Origin: an uncultured Clostridia bacterium
GTDB taxonomy: Bacteria; Bacillota; Clostridia; Peptostreptococcales; Anaerovoracaceae
Direction of reading: 5' to 3'
Assembly: GCA_945830395.1 (NCBI GenBank)
Contig: CALZYE010000003.1
Span: forward strand, 1-64,000
Length of the DNA stretch: 64,000 bases
In this document: one piece after another, positions 1 through 8,589 of the stretch
Numbering within the stretch: the first letter of the stretch is position 1
How the letters are laid out: each line of letters begins with the position of its first letter
Notes under the pieces: generated by a model
Told to the model about the DNA's origin: nothing
The model's input: the letters and a program-made list of their open reading frames with translations, nothing else
The model's database searches: none
Made by a program: the position numbers and the translations under genes

Positions 1-1
1 A

Positions 2-763
2 GGTGCCTTATGGACTTTTTTACTTTACATGTTCAACTTGATTTTACAATCGGCGGTAGAAAAATACTTCAAAAATGATTTAGAGGACAAGAAGCTTGGA
101 AGAACTTATTTCAACCTTGAAGAAGAGTATATATTGAACGGGAAATTAAGCGATGAAAAAAATAGAAAATCTACGAAGAGAAAGATCATTATAATAAGGA
201 GTATTATGAATTTAGTCTATCTGCAGACAGACGGAAAGAAACAGGCCGAGACTCTGGCGGCAGCGGAAATTTTGACTCCGGGACCTTGGGCCGCAGCTAC
301 GCAGAAGGCGATTCAGGCTGCCTGGTCGTTAGCAGAAGCGAGAAATGATTATATAATCCTTCTGAAAGGGGGGAAAGTGCCTTTTTGCAAAACCGATAAC
401 TCATGGGCAACAGATCTTAAATCTATTTTAAAAAGCGCAATGAAAAAGAAACCGGATGCCAAAACATCTCATTCTGCGGAGAAGAAGGCTTTAGAAAAAA
501 CAGATTTTCATACAGAATTGCCGTATGTACATGTTAATAATGACAGTGGAGAAAATTATGCGGATTATATTTCTGCTATGATATTTTTAATGAAGGATGA
601 TATAAAACTTAACAGAATGATGGATTTAATTGAGATAAATATGCAGACTATGTATTATGGAGGTTTTAGACTAAAAAATTATAGTACGGGACTACATGCA
701 AAATTCAAGGTAAATGGGGGAGAGCATTTTGTTAAAAAAGAATACACGCCGAAACGAGAATAG
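2..763 (+). CDS. DUF5702-like protein of a Tad/Flp pilus cluster, 5' truncated by window
   Basis: The reading frame is open from base 2, so the true start lies upstream of the window; the first internal ATG is at 29. What remains is about 253 residues. The part around residues 60-140 of the visible protein (a Met-Asn-Leu-Val-Tyr-Leu-Gln stretch, then an Ala-rich helix with LTPGPWAA, then a KGGKVPF motif) resembles the C-terminal region of DUF5702 proteins, which accompany Tad-type pilus genes in Clostridia. No membrane segment is seen in the remaining piece, but family members usually carry one at the missing N-terminus. The next gene, a TadE-like pseudopilin, starts inside its 3' end, which supports translational coupling and a role in pilus or surface-complex assembly. 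The exact function is unknown. The family assignment is from recall of sequence pattern, not a search. Confidence 0.6.
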   Translation, partial: GALWTFLLYMFNLILQSAVEKYFKNDLEDKKLGRTYFNLEEEYILNGKLSDEKNRKSTKRKIIIIRSIMNLVYLQTDGKKQAETLAAAEILTPGPWAAATQKAIQAAWSLAEARNDYIILLKGGKVPFCKTDNSWATDLKSILKSAMKKKPDAKTSHSAEKKALEKTDFHTELPYVHVNNDSGENYADYISAMIFLMKDDIKLNRMMDLIEINMQTMYYGGFRLKNYSTGLHAKFKVNGGEHFVKKEYTPKRE

Positions 764-1511
764 GGAGAAAGAGACATTGCGCGGGTGCAGATTTAATAAA
801 AGGGGAAGTTACATAGTGGAGGCGTCTGTGATATTGCCTGCTTTTATAATAACCGTATTTTTATTGATAAGTATAATTATAGCAATAAGAACTTATGAAA
901 ATATTAATTACGGTTGCGCCGAGGAGCTTCGTCTGGAAATGGCGAAAAATGCGATCAGAAAAAATATGCCGGCGCTTCCCGTTTCCGTATATACGAGAGT
1001 CAGAAGAGAAAATAGGAATTTATCGAATTTTAAAATAACTGAGTATAAATACCTGTATAAGGAAAATGGATTAAAGGATTTAATAAAAATATCCTTTAAA
1101 AGCACCATTGACAAAAAGAATCCTTTGGGGGAAATAAGCACACTGAAATATTCAGGAACCATGGTTGGCAGAGCCTTCTCAGGAACATATTATGACGGCA
1201 AAGATGGCGGAGGTAAGATTGTGTACGTGTTTCCGGATGAGGGAAAGAAATATCATAATAAATCCTGCAGATATCTTTCCGCTTATTGTCATCAAGTGTT
1301 TTTAAACGATGAAATAAAGAGGAAATACCATAGTTGTCCAAACTGCAAGTCACATACGGCAGCTATGGGAAATCCGGTATTTTGCTTTGAAAGAGCAGGT
1401 GAGGCGTATCATTTATCAAGATGTAAGTCTGTGAAGAAATATTATATAGGTATATCTAAAGATGCGGCATTAGAAAAAAACTACAGACCTTGTAGCAAAT
1501 GTGGGGGATAA
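729..1511 (+). CDS. TadE-like pseudopilin with tandem cysteine (putative metal-binding) units
   Basis: About 260 residues. Near the N-terminus a type IVb prepilin-like site is visible: Gly26 followed by SYIVE, so Glu31 sits at +5 after the presumed cleavage point, then a hydrophobic helix of about 22 residues (VILPAFIITVFLLISIIIA). This is the TadE layout, a minor pilin processed by a prepilin peptidase. The C-terminal third holds two units with identical spacing: His176-x3-Cys180-x22-Cys203-x2-Cys206 and His228-x3-Cys232-x22-Cys255-x2-Cys258. They resemble the small Ada-type or zinc-ribbon motifs found at the ends of some secreted nucleases; zinc binding is inference. The TTG at 729 was chosen because GGGGGAG lies six bases upstream. 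An ATG at 714 is possible but its AAGG is only three bases away. The gene overlaps the previous one by 35 bases. Confidence 0.7.
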   Translation: MLKKNTRRNENREKETLRGCRFNKRGSYIVEASVILPAFIITVFLLISIIIAIRTYENINYGCAEELRLEMAKNAIRKNMPALPVSVYTRVRRENRNLSNFKITEYKYLYKENGLKDLIKISFKSTIDKKNPLGEISTLKYSGTMVGRAFSGTYYDGKDGGGKIVYVFPDEGKKYHNKSCRYLSAYCHQVFLNDEIKRKYHSCPNCKSHTAAMGNPVFCFERAGEAYHLSRCKSVKKYYIGISKDAALEKNYRPCSKCGG

Positions 1512-1512
1512 A

Positions 1513-2046
1513 ATGAGTAATTTTATTGAAATCAAATATCCTAAAGATTCTTTTAAAGAGTATCAGAAAGAGATTCTATCCAAGAATAAATTAGAGTTGT
1601 TCTTTAAAATGGCTTTTATTAATTTGGAAAAATACACTTTCGCCATAGTGGATATTGGAAATTTTGTCTCCCTTTCAAATATAGAGAATATAAATTCTTT
1701 TTATCTGCTTAAGGTCATTGCCGATGTAGTAGTGGGGATGATTGAAACTGAAAATCGTTATCTCTTTATAGGTGAATATAAAATAGATTCAAGATACATA
1801 ATGTGTAACACAAAGGACAAGAACATTATGATGTTATATGTTCCGTATTTGTACAGTTCAAAGAGAGAAATAGTAGAGGATATAAAAAAACTTATAATAG
1901 AAAGTTTACCGAAAATATCTGCTCATGACAGAAAGTCAAAGGTACTGGAGAAAGCTTTAGACTTTATTGAAATAAGCGGAGGAGATTTGAAACTTGTCAG
2001 CTGCAAGTTTAATAGAATTTATTACGATGAGAAAATACGGAAATAG
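1513..2046 (+). CDS. DUF6382-like hypothetical protein
   Basis: A 177-residue soluble protein, lysine- and isoleucine-rich, with no signal peptide or membrane segment. The pattern (an internal SLSNIENINSFYLLKVIADVV segment followed by several beta-strand-like stretches) resembles the DUF6382 domain that forms the N-terminal part of FHA-domain proteins near clostridial Tad clusters; here no FHA domain follows. The ATG at 1513 was chosen because GGGGG lies about six bases upstream; a GTG at 1501 in the same frame would overlap the preceding gene. The gene starts two bases after the TadE-like gene and is followed directly by a terminator, so it closes this operon. The function is not known. Confidence 0.5.
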   Translation: MSNFIEIKYPKDSFKEYQKEILSKNKLELFFKMAFINLEKYTFAIVDIGNFVSLSNIENINSFYLLKVIADVVVGMIETENRYLFIGEYKIDSRYIMCNTKDKNIMMLYVPYLYSSKREIVEDIKKLIIESLPKISAHDRKSKVLEKALDFIEISGGDLKLVSCKFNRIYYDEKIRK

Positions 2047-2073
2047 AAAAAGGAACCGATATGGTTCCTTTTA
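2047..2073. terminator. bidirectional rho-independent terminator
   Basis: A near-perfect hairpin with arms AAAAGGAACC and GGTTCCTTTT around the loop GATAT lies between two converging genes. Read on the minus strand it ends in a T run made by the A run at 2047-2051, so it should stop ispH-rpsA transcripts well; on the plus strand the T tract is only four bases. A second small hairpin, TGCATT-CCGA-AATGCA, sits at 2077-2092. Confidence 0.8.
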
Positions 2074-2098
2074 ATATGCATTCCGAAATGCAACAGGT

Positions 2099-4147
2099 TT
2101 AGCAGCCGCCAAACACATCGCAGAATCCGCCGTCTTCATCTTCAAGGACTCCAACGGGTTCTTCCAAGCCTTCCGTAGTATCTTCAGCAGGAGTTTCAGG
2201 AGCTTCTTCTCCAACTGCATCCTTAATTGACAGGCTTATTCTCTTTCTTTCCGTATCAATATCGAGAATCTTCGCGTTTACTTCCTGTCCGATGGTCAGC
2301 TCTTCACCGATATTAGCTACGCGTTTGTTTGCAACTTCTGAAATGTGAACAAGTCCGTCCAAACCGGGCTCAAGTTCGATGAATGCACCGTACTCTTTCA
2401 GCTGAACAACTTTTCCGGATACAATCTGACCGACATGATAGTTGTCTTCAATTACTGACCAAGGTTCAGGTGTGGTCTGCTTCAGACCAAGAGAAATCTT
2501 ACCCTTTTCCTTGTTCATGGACAGAATCCTCACATTTACAGTCTGACCGATCTCCAAAACTTCGCCGGGATGTTTTAATTTACCCCATGAAATTTCAGAA
2601 ATGTGCAGAAGCCCGTCTATACCGCCCAGGTCGATAAATGCACCGTAATCTGTAAATCTCATTACGGTTCCTTCTACAATATCGTTGATATTCAGTGTTT
2701 CCCAAATTTCATCGATTTGTTTCTGTCTTTCCTCAGTTAGAATTGCTTTGTGTGAGAATACTGCTCTGTTTCTTCTCTGATCAACTCGAGTAACCTTAAC
2801 GGAAAGTACCTGTCCGATAAATTCATCTGCATTCTCAACGAATTTGTTGGACAGCTGAGATAGTGGGATGAATCCGGAAACTTCCTTGTAGGCAGCAATA
2901 ACGCCGCCCTTAACAGGTCTGACAACTTTCACATCAATAGTTGTCTTATTCTCCAGAGCTTCATTGATTTCGTTCCAATGCTCGTTAACTTCCAGTCTCT
3001 TCTTTGACAGCAGGATACCGCCATCGTTGTCATCAGTTTTGATAACTTTAGCTGTGACTTCGTCGCCGACTTTGAATAAATCAGATAGAGTTTGGCCTTC
3101 TTCTAATGATACTTCATTTGTAGTGAGAATGCCGTCTTTTTTGCAGCCCATGTTTATGATGACATCGTTTTCATTTACTTGATCAACTTTACCTGTGATA
3201 ATTGCACCTGTTCTCGGTAGAGCCAATGAAGCATCGATTTCATCCATGATGTCCGCCATTGAAATGTTTTCGTTAGTGATGTTTTCACTCATTGTAGAAA
3301 TAACCTCCTTAATTACGCGTTCAGGCGTCGATGCACCTGCCGCTATTCCTATTGTATTACATTTTTCAAATTCTTTCAACGGTAAATCGTTAATATCTTC
3401 AATAAATAGGCAATTATTTTGCTTTTTTTTGCAAATTTCATACAATTTTTGTGAATTGGATGAATTTCTGCCTCCTATAACTATCATGGCATCAACTTTT
3501 TCTGCCAGGTTAGAAGCTGCTTTTTGTCTTTGATAAGTTGCATTGCATATGGTATTTTGTACTTCTAAATCCACACCTTTTTTTGTGAGTAAGGTTATTA
3601 CTTCCTGAAGAGTTTCTTCTTTCAGGGTGGTCTGACTGACTAAAAAGGCGCAGGTTTCAGAAAATGATTCGGCTTCTTTGGCAGAGCTGAATATGTAAGC
3701 TGAATTCTCACACCATCCGTTGATTCCTATCACCTCAGGATGCTCTCTGTCGCCAACGATGATTATATTTTTTCCATGGAGATATGCGTCGCTGACGAGT
3801 TCATGAATTTTGGAGACAAAAGGGCAGGTGGCATCGATAACTTTTACACCCACGTTTTCTGCAAGTTTATAAAATTCCTTGGGTTCGCCATGTGAACGCA
3901 CAATTATGGTATCCTTTTCAGTGGCGTCAGAAGGGGAATTTATAATATTCACACCTTTACGAGACAATTCGTCGGTTACGGAAGTATTGTGTATCAGCTG
4001 ACCGCAGGTAAAAATCCTTCCGGTATTATTGTCTTTATTTTCCACATTTTCTAATGTTATTTGAATTGCTTTTTTTACGCCGAAACAAAAACCGCTGTGC
4101 TTTGCTCTGATAATTTTCATGTTTGCGACATATGGGGATAATCCCAT
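2099..4147 (-). CDS. ispH-rpsA: 4-hydroxy-3-methylbut-2-enyl diphosphate reductase fused to ribosomal protein S1
   Basis: 682 residues. Residues 10-290 are IspH, the iron-sulfur enzyme that makes IPP and DMAPP in the last step of the MEP isoprenoid pathway. The three cluster cysteines are visible at Cys21 (GFCFGV), Cys108 (DATCPF) and Cys201 (ICNATYQRQ). Residues about 312-643 carry four S1 RNA-binding repeats (starting near 312, 400, 487 and 572), as in ribosomal protein S1. This fusion is an established feature of many Clostridia. The tail, residues 646-682, is acidic and ends in CDVFGGC. The start at 4147 has AAGGAGG three bases upstream; Met10 (MKIIRAK) matches the usual IspH N-terminus but has no ribosome site. 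It is the last gene of the minus-strand operon. ispA and dxs of the same pathway lie far away on the other strand. Confidence 0.95.
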   Translation of the reverse strand: MGLSPYVANMKIIRAKHSGFCFGVKKAIQITLENVENKDNNTGRIFTCGQLIHNTSVTDELSRKGVNIINSPSDATEKDTIIVRSHGEPKEFYKLAENVGVKVIDATCPFVSKIHELVSDAYLHGKNIIIVGDREHPEVIGINGWCENSAYIFSSAKEAESFSETCAFLVSQTTLKEETLQEVITLLTKKGVDLEVQNTICNATYQRQKAASNLAEKVDAMIVIGGRNSSNSQKLYEICKKKQNNCLFIEDINDLPLKEFEKCNTIGIAAGASTPERVIKEVISTMSENITNENISMADIMDEIDASLALPRTGAIITGKVDQVNENDVIINMGCKKDGILTTNEVSLEEGQTLSDLFKVGDEVTAKVIKTDDNDGGILLSKKRLEVNEHWNEINEALENKTTIDVKVVRPVKGGVIAAYKEVSGFIPLSQLSNKFVENADEFIGQVLSVKVTRVDQRRNRAVFSHKAILTEERQKQIDEIWETLNINDIVEGTVMRFTDYGAFIDLGGIDGLLHISEISWGKLKHPGEVLEIGQTVNVRILSMNKEKGKISLGLKQTTPEPWSVIEDNYHVGQIVSGKVVQLKEYGAFIELEPGLDGLVHISEVANKRVANIGEELTIGQEVNAKILDIDTERKRISLSIKDAVGEEAPETPAEDTTEGLEEPVGVLEDEDGGFCDVFGGC

Positions 4148-4195
4148 ATTCCTCCTTACAATCTTGCAGTTTTATAATCGCATGATAATTTGCGA

Positions 4196-5095
4196 CTAAA
4201 GATTTTTAACAATATCTATAGCTTTTAAAAAGTCATCAGGAAGAGGTGCTTCAAATTCCATAAATTTATCCTTTGTGGGATGGATAAAGGAAAGTTTGTA
4301 TGCGTGTAACGCCTGCCTGTCTATTATTTTTTTACATGCACCTCCATAAAGTTCATCTCCGCAGAGCGGGTGTCCCAAATAGGTAAGGTGAACTCTAATC
4401 TGATGAGTTCTTCCCGTTTCCAGTCGAACCTTCAGAAGTGAAAAACCTGAACTGAATCGTTCCAATACCTCTACATGAGTAACGGAGGGCTTGCCGCCTT
4501 CTTTCATGACGGCCCTGACAGGACTTTCGGGATCAGGTCTTCCGATTGGCAGGTTTATGGTAAATTTATTTTCAGATACTATGCCCTTCACTAAGCTCAG
4601 GTATGTTTTGCCGACATTATCTCTATGCATCTGATGAATTATTTTATCCTGAGCATTGGAATTTTTCCCTACGATTAGCAAGCCGGATGTATCCATGTCC
4701 AGTCTGTTTACAAATCTTATTTTAAAGTTTTTGTTATTCTCGCGCATGTACTTCATAAGACCGTTTGCAATTGTTCCATCTTGGTGAAGCCTTGTAGGGT
4801 GTACGGTCACCTTGGCCTGTTTGTTGATTATCAGAAGATCTTCATCTTCATATATAACGCTGATGGGGATATCCGCTTCGGGAAAATGGCTTTTTTCTTC
4901 CGGTAATACTGCTTTTATGATGTCGCCGGACTTCGGTTTCATGTATCCCTTCAGTATTTCACCGTTTAGGTACACCTGTTTATTTGCACTGAGCTTTGTC
5001 AAAAGTCTTGCTGAAAAGCCAAAACGCTTTTTCAACAGTTTGCGAAGTCCCATGCCTTCGTCTTCTTTTTCTACTGTGAATTCAAATTCTCTCAT
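4196..5095 (-). CDS. RluA/RluD-family pseudouridine synthase
   Basis: 299 residues. An S4-like RNA-binding domain occupies roughly residues 15-75 (LRKLLKKRFGFSARLLTKL), followed by the pseudouridine synthase fold. The catalytic motif is clear: NRLDMDTSG, with the Asp of RLD as the nucleophile, and a later GRTHQIRVH motif is also typical. Family members isomerise uridines in 23S rRNA or tRNA; which site this one modifies cannot be told. It starts six bases after the NAD kinase stop with GTAGG upstream, and ispH-rpsA follows after 48 bases, so it is in the same operon. Confidence 0.92.
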   Translation of the reverse strand: MREFEFTVEKEDEGMGLRKLLKKRFGFSARLLTKLSANKQVYLNGEILKGYMKPKSGDIIKAVLPEEKSHFPEADIPISVIYEDEDLLIINKQAKVTVHPTRLHQDGTIANGLMKYMRENNKNFKIRFVNRLDMDTSGLLIVGKNSNAQDKIIHQMHRDNVGKTYLSLVKGIVSENKFTINLPIGRPDPESPVRAVMKEGGKPSVTHVEVLERFSSGFSLLKVRLETGRTHQIRVHLTYLGHPLCGDELYGGACKKIIDRQALHAYKLSFIHPTKDKFMEFEAPLPDDFLKAIDIVKNL

Positions 5096-5101
5096 ATGTA
5101 C

Positions 5102-5902
5102 CTACAATAATTTGGAATTAACCTTTGACCAGAAATCAAAATCCTTTGAACGAATAAGGTTTATTTTCTTGTCAGAGGTTGAAATTGTTATTTCCTGAAC
5201 ATCGGTGTATTCGTTCTTGTACCCGTCTCTTATTATACATAGGCTCGTATCTCGTTCCATTGCAGGAACAAGTTTGAGAGGGGCGTAGGATGGTAAAATA
5301 ATACTGGAGGAAAGGGTTCTATATGCAGTATTATTCATAGGAGCGATGGGTGTAATCTGTATGAGATCAAGGCGCGGATCAATTATGCTTCCTCCTAAAG
5401 AATAGTTGAAAGCGGTACTTCCGGTAGGTGTAGCAAGTACCATACCGTCACAGTTGCAGCACTCAATTATTTTTTCATCTACATAGATGTCGAGATGAAT
5501 ACTTCTGAAATTATTACTTCTGATGGTCGTTTCATTCAGACAGCAGTGTACAAATTCTCCATGGGAAGTTTTAACGCTGGCTTTGATTAAGGAAAGCTGT
5601 TGTATCGTATAGTTTCCTGAGATACAGCAGTCTATGAACTCATCTATTTTGTCCGGAGAGACATCCTGAAAAAAACCGAGATGTCCCGTATTTATACCTA
5701 TAATGGGAATTGACGGATATTTGCACTTGTGAATTGCATCGAAAAATGTTCCGTCTCCACCTATACAGACCAATAGGTCCGCGTTTGGACATAGCCCTTC
5801 TGTAACTTTAAAACCCAGTTTTTCTAATTTTTCAGTTACTATTGCTTCTATTTCAGGAGAAGTTCCTTTGTTGTTAGAGTAAACGCTTATAACTTTTTCC
5901 AT
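5102..5902 (-). CDS. nadK: NAD kinase
   Basis: 266 residues. ATP:NAD 2'-phosphotransferase, the source of NADP. The GGDGT motif is at residues 48-52, the LNET motif follows near the middle, and CDGMVLATPTGSTAF is the NAD-binding signature. Length is normal for the Firmicute enzyme. It begins four bases after the pepF stop codon and ends six bases before the pseudouridine synthase gene. In many Clostridia nadK sits behind tlyA in the ispA-dxs-tlyA-nadK-argR-recN cluster; here tlyA at 58793 is followed by an aminotransferase instead and nadK is in this operon. Confidence 0.95.
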   Translation of the reverse strand: MEKVISVYSNNKGTSPEIEAIVTEKLEKLGFKVTEGLCPNADLLVCIGGDGTFFDAIHKCKYPSIPIIGINTGHLGFFQDVSPDKIDEFIDCCISGNYTIQQLSLIKASVKTSHGEFVHCCLNETTIRSNNFRSIHLDIYVDEKIIECCNCDGMVLATPTGSTAFNYSLGGSIIDPRLDLIQITPIAPMNNTAYRTLSSSIILPSYAPLKLVPAMERDTSLCIIRDGYKNEYTDVQEITISTSDKKINLIRSKDFDFWSKVNSKLL

Positions 5903-5905
5903 AGG

Positions 5906-7705
5906 TTAAAACAATCCTTTCAGTTCCTCAACCAGTTTTTTAAAGGTTTTCATTGCATTTGCCACAGGCTTCTTGCTTTCCATATCTACTCCGGCAATTT
6001 TAAGAAGCTCCACCGGATAATCATTTGTTCCGCATTTCAGAAACTCTATGTATGCATCTTTGGCTTTTTCCCCATCTTCCAGTATGAGTTTGGAAATTGC
6101 CGTAGCTGCCGAATATCCGGTTGCATACTGATATACATAGAAGCTTCTGTAGAAGTGAGGTATTCTCGACCATTCGTACTTAATGAAATCATCGTGTGTA
6201 AGTGCATGCCCGAAATACATGGTATTAAGATCATCATAAGTTTTGTTCAGCCATTCAGCCGTCAAACTTCCTCCCTCCTCAACATATTTGTGTGTCATGT
6301 GCTCAAATTCTGCAAACATAGTCTGCCGGAAAAGGGTTGTTCTGAATGCTTCGATGTACATATTGAGAATATACTTACGCATTTCTTTATCTTTACTGCC
6401 TGAGAGAAGGTGCTTCATCAAAAGCGATTCATTTACAGTTGATGCCACTTCTGCGGTGAAAATAGAGTGATCTCCGTAGACAAAGGGCTGATTCTTCCTT
6501 GTGTAGTAGGAATTCATGGAATGACCCATTTCGTGAACAAGGGTGAAAACATCTTCCAGTCTGTTGTCATAGTTCATTAAAACATAAGGATCGCTGTCAT
6601 AGGAGCCGAAGCTGTAAGCGCCGCTTGTTTTTCCCTCATTTTCGTAAATATCCACCCAGCCTTCATTTATCCCTTTTTGAAATTGTTCAAGATACTCTTT
6701 TCCAAGCGGAGCAAGACCTTCCAAGGACATTGAAACCGCTTCTTCAAAGGATATATGTTTTTCAGGAAGTTCAACGAGAGGAACATAGACATCATACATT
6801 TTAAGCTCTGCAACTCCCAGCACTTTCTTTCTCAATTCAATGTATTCATGCATAGCTGGAAGGGCTTCATGAACGGCAGAAATCAAGTTGTCATAAACAT
6901 CTTCAGATATGTTTCCGCTTGACAATGAAGCACTTCTTGAAGATGTATAATTTCTTATCCTACTTGTTATAACATCGGTTTTGACATTGTAGTTGTAACT
7001 TGCCGCCAATGTATTTATTAAGTCTTTGTATGCGCTATAGCAGCACTCGTAAGCTGCTTTACGGACTTTTCTGTCATGGCTTCTCATGAAGTTTATGTAG
7101 TTTCCGTGGGTCAGGGTAACTTCATCACCGTTTTCGTCGGTAATTTGTCCAAACTTCATATCAGCATCGTTGAGCATGGTAAAAATCGTATTCGTTGCAC
7201 CAAAAACTTCTCCGACTTGTGCCATCAAAGCTTCTTCCGGTGCAGAAAGAACATGCTCCTTACGGCGCAGTAAATTTTGGAACATATGCTTGTAAACCTT
7301 TAGCCTGTCTTCTCTTTCGGAAAATGTAAGGAGAGTATCCCCCGGCAGAGAAATAAGCTCAGGTGTTATGAAGCTAAGTGCTGCAGAAATCTTTGCTATG
7401 GACTGTTTTGACTTGTCGTGCATTGCCTGCTGTTTTGCAACTTTATTGTCCTCATCAAGCTTCATTCTCGCATAGACGAAAGCACGCTCAAGCTTAAGCT
7501 CTATTTTGTCACAGGTTTCAAGTGCATCAGCCAAAACGGCGGGACCATCTCCAAGGTGACCTTTAAATTTAGAGAAGTCTTCTGCCATTGCTTCTGCATC
7601 AGATAAATCCTTTTCCCAATCAGTATCATTTGAATACATTTTTTCTAATCGCCATTTGAATTCCGGCGCTATTTCCTCACGGGTTTTTAATTTTTTGTTT
7701 CCCAT
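5906..7705 (-). CDS. pepF: oligoendopeptidase F (M3B metallopeptidase)
   Basis: 599 residues, the usual PepF length. The zinc-binding HExxH motif is at His391-Glu392-His395 (LVHEMGHSMNSYY), within the M3 catalytic domain that fills the C-terminal half; the N-terminal half is the helical oligopeptidase_F domain. It is a cytoplasmic enzyme that cleaves short peptides, probably in peptide recycling. The start has AGGAGG upstream. It is the first gene of the four-gene minus-strand operon and is divergent from glutamate racemase across 57 bases. Confidence 0.95.
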   Translation of the reverse strand: MGNKKLKTREEIAPEFKWRLEKMYSNDTDWEKDLSDAEAMAEDFSKFKGHLGDGPAVLADALETCDKIELKLERAFVYARMKLDEDNKVAKQQAMHDKSKQSIAKISAALSFITPELISLPGDTLLTFSEREDRLKVYKHMFQNLLRRKEHVLSAPEEALMAQVGEVFGATNTIFTMLNDADMKFGQITDENGDEVTLTHGNYINFMRSHDRKVRKAAYECCYSAYKDLINTLAASYNYNVKTDVITSRIRNYTSSRSASLSSGNISEDVYDNLISAVHEALPAMHEYIELRKKVLGVAELKMYDVYVPLVELPEKHISFEEAVSMSLEGLAPLGKEYLEQFQKGINEGWVDIYENEGKTSGAYSFGSYDSDPYVLMNYDNRLEDVFTLVHEMGHSMNSYYTRKNQPFVYGDHSIFTAEVASTVNESLLMKHLLSGSKDKEMRKYILNMYIEAFRTTLFRQTMFAEFEHMTHKYVEEGGSLTAEWLNKTYDDLNTMYFGHALTHDDFIKYEWSRIPHFYRSFYVYQYATGYSAATAISKLILEDGEKAKDAYIEFLKCGTNDYPVELLKIAGVDMESKKPVANAMKTFKKLVEELKGLF

Positions 7706-7720
7706 TTTTGCCTCCTGTTG

Positions 7721-7726
7721 TATAAT
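7721..7726 (+). promoter_or_regulatory. possible -10 box for murI
   Basis: A perfect TATAAT lies in the 57-base gap between the divergent pepF and murI genes, about 36 bases before the murI start. A matching -35 at 17 bases is poor (TTTCCC), so this is tentative. The murI ribosome site AAAGGA is at about 7750-7755. Confidence 0.3.
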
Positions 7727-7762
7727 AAATAGAGTATATCATAAATGTGAAAGGAAATACAG

Positions 7763-8578
7763 ATGGACAATAGACCTATCGGTTTTTTTGATTCGGGTAT
7801 TGGAGGGCTGACCAGTATTCCATACATAATGAGAAGGCTTCCTGATGAGCGTATTATTTTTTTTGGTGATACCGCAAGAACCCCTTACGGCTCTAAATCA
7901 CCTGACACCATAAGACAGTTTACTATGCAAATAGGCGAGTTTATGGTGAAAAATAATGTGAAAATGATGGTAATTGCATGCAACACTATAAGCGCAACCT
8001 GTATCGGTGAGTTGAGGGAAAAATATCCGGGCATTCCAATTATAAGCGCCATTTCTCCAACGGCAAGGGTTGTGGCGGAAAACTGCAATCCGGGAAATAA
8101 TATAGGTATTCTCGCTACAAAGGTGACTATTAAAAGCGGCGCCTATGTCGACAAAATACAGGATAAAAACAAAAACTTGAAAAATCTGTTTTCAGCGGCA
8201 TGTCCTGCCTTTGTTCCTCTTATTGAGGAAGGAATAATCGATAATGAGATAATGGACCTGACTATAAAATATTACCTTGATGATTTTATGAAAGATTATG
8301 AAATCGACACTCTGGTTTTAGGGTGTACCCATTATCCTCTTATCAGTGCGAATCTAAAGCGAATATATCCCGGCGTAAACATAATAAATTCCTCAAAGGA
8401 AGCTGCCGTTGCGGTAAATATTGAACTCGAAAAAAACAATCTGCTGGCTGACAGCCGTTCAGGAGATAATGTATTTTATGCCAGCGACCTTTCCGAAAAC
8501 TTTATGAATATGATTCAGCTCATACTGGGAAAGGAACAGGAGGAACTGAATATCAGGTTTAAGAACTTGGATTTATAA
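7763..8578 (+). CDS. murI: glutamate racemase
   Basis: 271 residues. It interconverts L- and D-glutamate to supply D-Glu for peptidoglycan. Both catalytic cysteines are present: Cys73 in IACNTISA and Cys188 in LGCTHYPL; the N-terminal FFDSGIGGLT motif is the usual opening with its catalytic Asp. The ribosome site AAAGGA precedes the ATG. A gene of unknown function follows after 11 bases and probably shares the transcript. Confidence 0.96.
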   Translation: MDNRPIGFFDSGIGGLTSIPYIMRRLPDERIIFFGDTARTPYGSKSPDTIRQFTMQIGEFMVKNNVKMMVIACNTISATCIGELREKYPGIPIISAISPTARVVAENCNPGNNIGILATKVTIKSGAYVDKIQDKNKNLKNLFSAACPAFVPLIEEGIIDNEIMDLTIKYYLDDFMKDYEIDTLVLGCTHYPLISANLKRIYPGVNIINSSKEAAVAVNIELEKNNLLADSRSGDNVFYASDLSENFMNMIQLILGKEQEELNIRFKNLDL

Positions 8579-8589
8579 GAGGAAGCGCT

